Below are positions 1 to 5,199 of a stretch of 7,199 nucleotides of DNA, piece after piece. How positions within the stretch are numbered: position 1 is the first letter of the stretch; every line of letters starts with the position of its first letter. Position numbers and translations under genes: made by a program. The notes below the pieces were generated by a model. The model had not been told where the DNA came from and searched no databases. It saw nothing but the letters and a program-made list of their open reading frames with translations. Source of the stretch: JAPLJQ01 sp037143735 (GTDB taxonomy: Bacteria; Desulfobacterota; Syntrophia; Syntrophales; UBA2185); contig JBAWYD010000111.1 of the NCBI GenBank assembly GCA_037143735.1, positions 1-7,199 of the forward strand, in the 5' to 3' direction.

Positions 1-776
1 CCGAGAACCGTGACAAGAATGGCCATACCAGGATAAAGAGAAAGCCACCAGGCTATATCGATATTGTCCTTACCGGCGGTGAGAATGTTCCCCCAGCTTG
101 GAGTCGGCGGCTGTACACCGATACCCAGAAAACTGAGCGCCGATTCCGTCAGAATCGCACCGGCGACCCCCAAGGTTGCCGCAACCAGAATGGACGCCAT
201 GGCATTGGGCAGGATATGGACAAAAATAATCCGTAAATCACCGGCGCCAATGGCCCTTGCCGCCAAGACAAAATCCCTCTCCTTCAGAGATATGAAGTCG
301 GCCCGGACGAGGCGCGTGATTCCCATCCAGCCGGTAAGACCGATGATGATCATGATGTTCCAGATGGACGGCTCCAGCAGGGCGATCACCGCCAGGATCA
401 GGAAAAATGCGGGGAAGCAGAGCATGATGTCCACAAACCTCATGATGACGGCATCTACCCACCTGCCATAGAATCCTGAAACAGCGCCCAAGACCGCACC
501 GATCAGGATGGCTATGCCCGTGGCCACAAAACCAACTTTTAAGGAAATTCTGGCCCCCCATATCATGCGGGAGAAGACGTCCCGCCCCAGTTGATCGGTT
601 CCAAAAAAGTGATCCCCTGAAGGCGGCATCAGAACCCTTTGAAGATTAATCTGGTTCGGATCGCAGGGTGCAATCCATGGCGCAAAGATGGAAACGATAA
701 ACAACAGGGCCACAAACACACTCCCAGCAAGGGCCATTTTATTTTTTGAAAATCTCTTCCAGAAATCCGTCTTCAT
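1..776 (-). CDS. dppC: Peptide/nickel-type ABC transporter permease, DppC/OppC family, 3' end cut off by the window
   Basis: Inner-membrane permease of a dipeptide/oligopeptide (or nickel) importer, expected to pair with the DppB-type protein encoded just upstream. I translated 258 codons from the ATG at 776; no stop occurs before the left edge. Visible are an N-terminal membrane segment (about residues 14-34), the family signature FGTDQLGRDVFSR (58-70) in the first periplasmic part, further hydrophobic segments, and the EAA loop that docks on the ATPase (about 172-192, ending HILPNA). The conserved ESALSFLGIG stretch (211-220) follows, then PPTPSWGN (223-230). Full-length relatives are about 280-300 residues, so only the last few dozen are missing. 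AAGGA lies 6 bases before the ATG. An 83-base gap separates it from dppB, which is long for this operon but shows no convincing terminator. The substrate is not decidable: Dpp, Opp and Nik permeases look alike. Confidence 0.93.
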   Translation of the reverse strand, partial: MKTDFWKRFSKNKMALAGSVFVALLFIVSIFAPWIAPCDPNQINLQRVLMPPSGDHFFGTDQLGRDVFSRMIWGARISLKVGFVATGIAILIGAVLGAVSGFYGRWVDAVIMRFVDIMLCFPAFFLILAVIALLEPSIWNIMIIIGLTGWMGITRLVRADFISLKERDFVLAARAIGAGDLRIIFVHILPNAMASILVAATLGVAGAILTESALSFLGIGVQPPTPSWGNILTAGKDNIDIAWWLSLYPGMAILVTVL

Positions 777-859
777 CAATGATCCTTCAACATCCTGATA
801 CGTTTCACTTTTGTGAGTAAAATGTTATGCTGTCATACGAATTTTCAAAGCTCTTTCTT

Positions 860-1834
860 TCAGGACACCCTGATTCGTGGATCCGCCAGGGCGTAAGATA
901 CATCGGCAATGAGATTCCCCACAAGGGTCAGCACGGCGCCGATGAATAGAATACCCATCACCGCCGGATAATCCCTCGCCATGACGGACATATAGAATAA
1001 CTGCCCCATGCCGGGAATGGCAAAGATGGTCTCGAAAATAACGCTGCCTCCGATAAGACCGGGGACGGACAGTCCGAGAATCGTAATCACAGGGAGGAGG
1101 GCATTTCTGAAGGCATGCCGGTAAATAACGGCCCTTTCACTTAAACCCTTTGCCCTGGCTGTCATAATGTAATCCTGCCGGATTACCTCAAGCATGTTGG
1201 ATCTCATGTACCGGGAAAGGCCTGCAAGACCGCCGAATGCAGACAATGTTACCGGCAGGATCAGGTGCTTGATCAGATCAAGAAAGACCATCCCCGGGGG
1301 AAGATACTCGAAATTCAGGGACCGGATACCTGATATGGGCAGCCACCCGAGATTCACACCGAAGAGAATCATCAAAAGGAGGGCCAGCCAGAACGTGGGT
1401 ATGGCAAAGCCTATAAAGACAAAAACACCGGTTATTTTATCAAAAAAAGAATCCCGGTAAACAGCGGAAAGAACTCCGATAGGAATGGCAATGGCGATAA
1501 TCAGGATCATGGAAAGGACATTGAGGAGAATTGTAATGGGGATTCTCTCGATTATCTTATCCGCCACCGGCCTGCGGTCCTGAGAGAACGATCGTCCGAG
1601 ATCCAGTGTAACAAGCCTGCCCACCCATAAGACGTACTGTTCGTGAAGGGGCTTGTCAAGGTCGTACATGGCCTTCAGTCGTTCTCTGTACTCCGCGGAT
1701 GCTCTCGGGTTGAGCTGGGTCTCAAGGTCTGTCGGAGATCCGGGAGCAAGGTGCATGACGGCAAAGCAGATGATGGTGATCCCGATGAGAAGGGGGATCA
1801 TGAATATCAATCTCTTGATCAGGTATCTCAGCAA
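860..1834 (-). CDS. dppB: Peptide/nickel-type ABC transporter permease, DppB/OppB family
   Basis: First permease of a peptide-type ABC importer, acting in the inner membrane as a heterodimer with the DppC-type protein downstream. The product is 324 residues, normal for the family. It opens MLRYLIKRLI, the usual DppB start, and runs into a membrane segment (about 9-29). LAPGSPTD (29-36) and the LDLGRSFSQ stretch (77-85) are typical of the periplasmic domain. Further membrane segments lie near 100-125, 135-162, 190-205, 245-270 and 292-312. The EAA loop is at about 225-249 (TARAKGLSE onward, ending NALLPV). The C-terminus has the usual YALADPRIR. The start is TTG: an in-frame TAG lies only five codons upstream with no ATG or GTG between, and a G-rich AGGGGGG precedes it by about 7 bases. 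It starts 28 bases after the isomerase gene, so the two are probably co-transcribed. Peptide, nickel or another ligand cannot be told apart. Confidence 0.95.
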   Translation of the reverse strand: MLRYLIKRLIFMIPLLIGITIICFAVMHLAPGSPTDLETQLNPRASAEYRERLKAMYDLDKPLHEQYVLWVGRLVTLDLGRSFSQDRRPVADKIIERIPITILLNVLSMILIIAIAIPIGVLSAVYRDSFFDKITGVFVFIGFAIPTFWLALLLMILFGVNLGWLPISGIRSLNFEYLPPGMVFLDLIKHLILPVTLSAFGGLAGLSRYMRSNMLEVIRQDYIMTARAKGLSERAVIYRHAFRNALLPVITILGLSVPGLIGGSVIFETIFAIPGMGQLFYMSVMARDYPAVMGILFIGAVLTLVGNLIADVSYALADPRIRVS

Positions 1835-1862
1835 CTCACCGCCCCCCTAATGCCATCTGCAA

Positions 1863-2651
1863 CTAAACAATGAGTTTCATGCCCTTAATATTCTCAAGCA
1901 TCTGCCACAGGTGCTTTTCCGTGTGGGGTTCGAGGGTGATAATCGGATCAATTTCCTGCTCACGGAGGATCTCAAAAAACTCCTGAAAAGGGAAATTGCC
2001 TTCTCCCACGGGAAGATGCTCGTCAAGGGACCCGTTATTATCATGAAGGTGTATCTGGCCGATGCGGGAGCCCAGGATTTCCATCCATGTTCTAAGGGGC
2101 GCACGGGAAAACACATTAAAATGACCCGTATCGAAACAGAAGCAAAAATTTGGGGAAGGAAGGGCATTGAGAAGAAGGTTCAAGTGCTGCGGATCACTTT
2201 CATACACATTCTCAAGGGTAATCATCGTATTCATTTCACGGGTCTGGTCCAGAAACTGTCCCCAGGTACCTATGCTGTTTTTCAGCCAGAGATGCTCACC
2301 TGACACATAGTATCTTCGATCAAACGACGGATGGCAGGCCACAGAAAGGGGCCGATAAAAGGGAACAAGCTCAAAAACCTGCTTCAGGCGATCGATGGTG
2401 ACCTGCCGGATCCTGGGATCGATGGCGCCCGGTCTTAAGTCCATGAACGGAGCATGGAAAGTAATCGTCAATCCTTCGTCCCGAAGACGGGCGGCCACTT
2501 CCATGAAATCCTTTCTACTGAAACGATCAAGACTCGCATAATTGAAGCTTATTTCAGGGTTGATTCTCTCCTTGATAACCATCGGGAGAAGCTGACTGAA
2601 AAGAAGATGGAAAGGCATATGAACCTGAACAGCCCTTAATATCTCATGCAT
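1863..2651 (-). CDS. Sugar phosphate isomerase/epimerase-like TIM-barrel protein (xylose isomerase-like / AP endonuclease 2 superfamily)
   Basis: Predicted metal-dependent TIM-barrel enzyme of the superfamily that includes sugar isomerases, epimerases, inosose dehydratases and endonuclease IV. Its actual substrate is unknown. Using the ATG at 2651 (262 residues), likely metal or catalytic residues sit at the expected strand ends: H66 (TFHAPF), H107 (ACHPSF), E147 (TLENVYE), D174 and H177 (CFDTGH), H201/H203 (QIHLHDN) and E241 (TLEPH). The length is normal for single-domain members. A TTG at 2657 would add two residues; I prefer the ATG because AAAAGG lies about 7 bases upstream of it and almost touches the TTG. 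It is the first gene of a minus-strand unit followed by dppB and dppC, hinting at a link with an imported sugar- or peptide-like compound, but that is inference from position. Endonuclease IV itself is unlikely because the protein lacks that enzyme's usual DNA-binding signatures as far as I can see. Confidence 0.88.
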   Translation of the reverse strand: MHEILRAVQVHMPFHLLFSQLLPMVIKERINPEISFNYASLDRFSRKDFMEVAARLRDEGLTITFHAPFMDLRPGAIDPRIRQVTIDRLKQVFELVPFYRPLSVACHPSFDRRYYVSGEHLWLKNSIGTWGQFLDQTREMNTMITLENVYESDPQHLNLLLNALPSPNFCFCFDTGHFNVFSRAPLRTWMEILGSRIGQIHLHDNNGSLDEHLPVGEGNFPFQEFFEILREQEIDPIITLEPHTEKHLWQMLENIKGMKLIV

Positions 2652-2712
2652 GATCAAACCTTTTATTTTGACAATCTTTTTCGGGTGGTGCTTCGTTTAC
2701 CATAATGACGAT

Positions 2713-2742
2713 ATTTTAACAACCGTGAATTTCGGACGTCAA
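2713..2742 (-). promoter_or_regulatory. Sigma-70-like promoter for the isomerase-dppB-dppC unit
   Basis: On the minus strand a -35 box TTGACG (2742-2737) is followed after 18 bases by TAAAAT (2718-2713); each box matches the consensus at five of six positions. Transcription would start near 2706 and give a leader of about 55 bases before the ATG at 2651. Found by eye, not by a scoring model. Confidence 0.5.
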
Positions 2743-2748
2743 TTTTGA

Positions 2749-2777
2749 TTGACACGGTACCACCAATCTGCTATTGA
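2749..2777 (+). promoter_or_regulatory. Sigma-70-like promoter for the rsfS-comF-rfaE2 unit
   Basis: A perfect -35 box TTGACA (2749-2754) is followed after 17 bases by TATTGA (2772-2777). This -10 is weak but carries the extended TG motif (TG at 2769-2770, one base before it). Transcription would start near 2784, leaving about 38 bases before the rsfS start. The -35 box lies only 6 bases from that of the opposing promoter. Confidence 0.5.
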
Positions 2778-2821
2778 AAACAAACAGTTAATATTGTAAT
2801 GCAAACAGACTGGGGGGCTTA

Positions 2822-3217
2822 TTGGGTACAGAGCATTTAGATGGTAAAGAGCGGGCACTTCTGTGCGTTAACGCATCGCTTCAAAAAAAGGCTAAAGATT
2901 TAGTCATTCTGAACGTAAAAACATTATCCTCCTTCGCTGATTATTTCATCGTCTGCAGCGGAACTTCAGACCGGCAGGTTCAGGCAATCGCATCATCTAT
3001 TCAAGAAAACCTGAAAGAGTTTGGTGTCCTTCCCCTCGGGGTGGAAGGTAAAACGTTCGGCAAATGGGTCCTTATGGATTACGACGACGTAATCATCCAT
3101 ATCTTCTACGAACCCATAAGGGAATTCTATGACATCGAACGGTTGTGGTCCGATGCACCCCGGATGGAGATCGGAGGTGACGTTACAGAACTGAGTGCCC
3201 TTGACCAAGGGATGTAA
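2822..3217 (+). CDS. rsfS: Ribosomal silencing factor RsfS (Iojap/DUF143 family)
   Basis: RsfS binds ribosomal protein uL14 on the large subunit and blocks joining with the small subunit, lowering translation in stationary phase or starvation. The 131-residue product carries the family core in order: the LSSFADYF-to-CSGTSDRQVQ stretch (35-54), PLGVEG (71-76), KWVLMDYDDVIIHIF (81-95) and FYDIERLWSDAP (102-113). Length is normal, with a short divergent tail after about residue 115. The start is TTG: an in-frame TAA lies at 2789-2791, there is no ATG or GTG between it and 2822, and a GGGGGG tract sits 4 bases upstream as a Shine-Dalgarno-like site. It is the first gene of its unit and the next gene begins 2 bases after its stop. 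In many bacteria rsfS neighbours nadD or proA; here it instead leads into comF and rfaE2. Confidence 0.97.
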   Translation: MGTEHLDGKERALLCVNASLQKKAKDLVILNVKTLSSFADYFIVCSGTSDRQVQAIASSIQENLKEFGVLPLGVEGKTFGKWVLMDYDDVIIHIFYEPIREFYDIERLWSDAPRMEIGGDVTELSALDQGM

Positions 3218-3219
3218 CA

Positions 3220-3942
3220 TTGAAAGGCATTTTTACAGGGCTATCCGATATCATACTCCCTCCCGGATGTCTTACGTGTGATATCATCCTTGACCACCAT
3301 GAACAACTTCCTGTCTGTCCGACGTGTTACTCGAAAATAAAATTCATCACGTCTCCCCTTTGCACCTGTTGCGGCATACCCTTTTCCGGTGCAGATACAT
3401 CCGACCATCTTTGCGGTGACTGTACGATCTCAAAACCGGCCTATTCCGTTGCCCGCGCCGTCGGCCACTACGATGGAACACTCCTCGAGGCCATTCACAA
3501 CTTCAAATACAGGGGCAAAACTGCCTCCGGCAAAATACTGGGCCGATTGATGGCCGGAAACGATTACCCTGCCGTCGATTTCCAGGAATACACCTTGACC
3601 ATACCCGTACCGCTTCACGTAAGGAGACTTAGAGAGCGAGGGTTTAATCAGTCCGTTATTCTGGCAAGGGAAATTGCCAGGAAGTTTCACACTCCGTTGG
3701 ACTTCCTGACACTAAGACGGTACATATATACAGAATCACAGATCACCCTTGGGAAAAGGGAACGGGAGTCAAACGTCCGGGGTGCTTTTAAGATTATGAA
3801 CCCCGAAAAAATAAAAGACCAGAGGATCATCCTGGTGGACGATGTATACACTACGGGAAGCACCGTGAAAGAATGCGCCCGCCTGTTATTGAAGGGGGGA
3901 GCCTCGTCAGTGGCGGTGCTGACTTTAGCAAGGGCGGTCTGA
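3220..3942 (+). CDS. comF: ComF family phosphoribosyltransferase-like protein
   Basis: Homologue of ComF/GntX, a cytoplasmic protein needed for DNA uptake in competent bacteria and suggested to act with PriA and ssDNA-processing proteins; its biochemical reaction is not settled. The 240-residue product has an N-terminal zinc-ribbon-like part with cysteine pairs at 17/20, 33/36, 48/51 and 65/68, then a type I phosphoribosyltransferase domain. That domain shows FKYRGK (95-100), VPLHVRRLRERGFNQS (130-145) and the PRPP-binding loop ILVDDVYTTGST (204-215). Length is typical. The start is TTG with AAGGGA about 8 bases upstream; an in-frame TGA at 3202-3204 and the lack of other start codons support it. 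It begins 2 bases after the rsfS stop, which suggests translational coupling. No other competence gene is in the window, so a DNA-uptake role is only family knowledge. priA lies about 1.3 kb downstream. Confidence 0.95.
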   Translation: MKGIFTGLSDIILPPGCLTCDIILDHHEQLPVCPTCYSKIKFITSPLCTCCGIPFSGADTSDHLCGDCTISKPAYSVARAVGHYDGTLLEAIHNFKYRGKTASGKILGRLMAGNDYPAVDFQEYTLTIPVPLHVRRLRERGFNQSVILAREIARKFHTPLDFLTLRRYIYTESQITLGKRERESNVRGAFKIMNPEKIKDQRIILVDDVYTTGSTVKECARLLLKGGASSVAVLTLARAV

Positions 3943-3962
3943 TTTAACGAATGGGAGCTCTC

Positions 3963-4445
3963 ATGAATAAGATATACAAACGGGAAAGTCTCAAAAAGAA
4001 AATCTATCAACTCAAAAAAGAAGGCAAGAAAATTGTTTTTACGAATGGATGTTTCGATATCCTTCATGTGGGACACACAAGATATCTCAGGGAAGCGAAA
4101 AAAGAAGGGGATATCCTCATTCTTGCTCTAAACAGCGATGAATCGGTCAGATCATTAAAAGGAGAAAAACGCCCGCTCATCCCGGAGAATGAGCGGGCAG
4201 ACCTGGTTGCGTCCCTTGGATCGGTGGACTTTGTGACGATTTTTCATGAGCTTACACCGATTACGTTGATTGAATATTTGAAGCCCGACGTCCTGGTCAA
4301 AGGTGGAGACTGGGCGGAGGATCAGGTTGTGGGACGGGAATCTGTGAAGAAGTGGGGCGGCAGGGTTATCATCATCCCTGAGATCAAGGGTTCCTCAACG
4401 ACCAATATCATTGAAAAAATTATAAATGTTTATGGAAAAACATAA
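3963..4445 (+). CDS. rfaE2: D-glycero-beta-D-manno-heptose 1-phosphate adenylyltransferase (RfaE2/HldC type, stand-alone)
   Basis: Transfers AMP from ATP to heptose 1-phosphate, giving ADP-heptose for the LPS inner core. The 160-residue product is a single cytidylyltransferase-like Rossmann domain. It shows TNGCFDILHVGHTRYL (27-42) with the HxGH nucleotide motif at H35-H38, NSDESVRSLKG (57-67), RP (70-71), ER (77-78), LKPDVLVKGGDW (106-117), the GRESV segment (124-128) and SSTTNII (144-150). In Escherichia coli this activity is the C-terminal half of HldE; here it is alone, so the kinase (RfaE1) must be encoded elsewhere. I chose the ATG at 3963 because GGGAG lies 5 bases upstream; an in-frame ATG at 3951 would add four residues but has no clear ribosome-binding site. 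It follows comF by 20 bases. The gene implies a Gram-negative outer membrane with heptose-containing LPS. Confidence 0.95.
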   Translation: MNKIYKRESLKKKIYQLKKEGKKIVFTNGCFDILHVGHTRYLREAKKEGDILILALNSDESVRSLKGEKRPLIPENERADLVASLGSVDFVTIFHELTPITLIEYLKPDVLVKGGDWAEDQVVGRESVKKWGGRVIIIPEIKGSSTTNIIEKIINVYGKT

Positions 4446-4488
4446 CGTCGGGATTACCTGTTTTGGGGAATATTTTTTTCTTTACAAA

Positions 4489-4516
4489 TTGATATTCTTT
4501 ATGTATGAAGTACAAT
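4489..4516 (+). promoter_or_regulatory. Sigma-70-like promoter for dksA
   Basis: TTGATA (4489-4494) and TACAAT (4511-4516) are separated by 16 bases, and each matches the consensus at five of six positions. The site lies in an AT-rich gap between rfaE2 and dksA and would give a leader of about 28 bases. A TTTACA (4481-4486) with TATGAA (4504-4509) is a poorer overlapping alternative. Confidence 0.55.
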
Positions 4517-4550
4517 TCAAAATCAACACACCGTTTAGAAGGGGTGAAAC

Positions 4551-4919
4551 ATGTCCATGAAGCCTGAAAAAATTCAGTCCTTCAGATATATGCTGACTCA
4601 GAAGATGAATGAGTTACACGGGGAAGCTGACAAAACGGTTTCCGATATGACAACAGGAAAGGACAATTTTCCCGACCCCAATGACAGGGCATCTCTTGAA
4701 TCAGACAGAAACTTCGAACTTCGCATCAGAGACCGGGAAAGAAAGCTGCTTTCCAAGATCCAGGAAGCCATCAAGCGTATTGATGACGGTGTGTTTGGCA
4801 TATGCGATGGTTGCGGTGGTCTAATCTCGGAGAAAAGGCTTATGGCAAGACCTGTCACGACCCAGTGCATTGAATGCAAAACAAAACAGGAAACGCTTGA
4901 AAAACTGAAAGGGGAATAA
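4551..4919 (+). CDS. dksA: TraR/DksA-family RNA polymerase-binding transcription regulator with C4 zinc finger
   Basis: DksA enters the secondary channel of RNA polymerase and, with ppGpp, reduces rRNA transcription and activates some amino-acid genes. The 122-residue product has an N-terminal helix pair. The coiled-coil tip bears the functional DxxDxA motif as DPNDRA (D42, D45, A47). After it come the RDRERKLLSKI helix (60-70), the DGVFGICDGCG segment and a four-cysteine zinc finger (C85, C88, C106, C109), ending in CIECK and a short charged tail. Escherichia coli DksA is 151 residues; the missing part is N-terminal, common for shorter homologues outside gammaproteobacteria. The tip residues are kept, which favours a true DksA role over a TraR-like one. 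The start ATG at 4551 has AAGGGGTG 4 bases upstream. It has its own promoter and is followed by 280 bases before priA. Confidence 0.95.
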   Translation: MSMKPEKIQSFRYMLTQKMNELHGEADKTVSDMTTGKDNFPDPNDRASLESDRNFELRIRDRERKLLSKIQEAIKRIDDGVFGICDGCGGLISEKRLMARPVTTQCIECKTKQETLEKLKGE

Positions 4920-4990
4920 CTGCCTCAACCACCTCCCTTGCTGAATTGCCAGACATACATTTCAAATACCTGAAATCTGCAAAAAACTGA

Positions 4991-5019
4991 TTGACAAATC
5001 CCCCCCGACCCTCTCTTAT
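4991..5019 (+). promoter_or_regulatory. Sigma-70-like promoter for the structured leader and priA
   Basis: A perfect TTGACA (4991-4996) is followed after 17 bases by TCTTAT (5014-5019), a four-of-six -10 box. The spacer contains a run of seven C (5000-5006), unusual for a promoter spacer. Transcription would start near 5026, leaving about 173 bases before the priA ATG. Found by eye. Confidence 0.5.
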
Positions 5020-5033
5020 GTGAACGTCAAAAT

Positions 5034-5175
5034 AGGTTGCCTTGAAGCAAGAGGAACCTTATCACGTGTCATTTTTTGCGTGATGCGTAATCTATGCTTT
5101 CCCGCCTGCCCTGTCCACGAACGTATTTGTCGGAGGCGGGAGTGACGCGGCAGCAGGCTTCGGGCAACAGCGCCC
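5034..5175 (+). ncRNA. Candidate structured leader or small RNA upstream of priA, family unknown
   Basis: Downstream of a promoter and before priA there is a non-coding stretch with several good helices, read by eye. GTTGCCTTGAAGC (5036-5048) can pair with GCTTCGGGCAAC (5157-5168): 12 pairs, one a U-G wobble, with one bulged base. Inside it lie ATCACG/CGTGAT (5061-5066 with 5079-5084), GCGT/ACGC (5085-5088 with 5145-5148) and a strong bulged hairpin at 5101-5140. The 5' arm can instead form a local hairpin (AGGTT 5034-5038 with AACCT 5055-5059, inner CCTTG with CAAG and GG), which excludes the long-range helix. I do not recognise a known riboswitch core. A 6S-like RNA was considered because of promoter, size and end closure, but I cannot match its conserved bubble. 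It could also be a plain 5' untranslated region carrying a palindromic repeat. Confidence 0.35.
5099..5142 (+). repeat. Strong bulged palindrome, possibly a REP-like dispersed element
   Basis: CCCGCC (5101-5106) pairs with GGCGGG (5135-5140), TCC (5114-5116) with GGA (5132-5134), and ACGAA (5117-5121) with TTTGT (5126-5130, one G-U pair), around a CGTA loop. The 5' side has a 7-base bulge and the 3' side one bulged C. No T-run follows, so it is not a Rho-independent terminator. The flank GGCGGGAGTGACG resembles the ends of GC-rich dispersed palindromes common in this group of bacteria; that comparison is from memory. Only one copy is in the window. Confidence 0.4.
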
Positions 5176-5199
5176 ATAGAGATTAAAGGAACAAACAGA

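Noticed and set aside
64..471. Open frame on the plus strand of 135 codons
   Set aside because: It lies opposite the DppC-type permease, whose frame is intact through this whole region and carries clear family motifs. The predicted protein has no recognisable features.
777..859. Small gene or terminator in the dppB-dppC gap
   Set aside because: No frame of useful length with a ribosome-binding site, and only a 4-pair stem (TCAC/GTGA) without a T-run.
1877..2303. Open frames on both strands inside the isomerase gene
   Set aside because: Both overlap the 262-residue TIM-barrel gene completely, and neither shows a ribosome-binding site or protein motifs.
2644..2653. Palindrome TCATGCATGA at the start of the isomerase gene
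   Set aside because: A 10-base palindrome made largely by the ATG and following codons; no second copy or other sign of an operator.
4461..4480. T-run after rfaE2 as a Rho-independent terminator
   Set aside because: The seven-T run at 4472-4478 has no convincing GC-rich hairpin before it; only a two-pair stem can be drawn.
4959..4976. Inverted repeat ATTTCA/TGAAAT after dksA as a terminator
   Set aside because: The stem is short and AT-rich and has no T-run on either strand, so it is probably chance.
5026..5199. Identification of the priA leader as 6S RNA
   Set aside because: Size, promoter and end closure fit loosely, but the interior looks branched rather than a single rod with a central bubble, and I could not match conserved 6S sequence. 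Left as family unknown.
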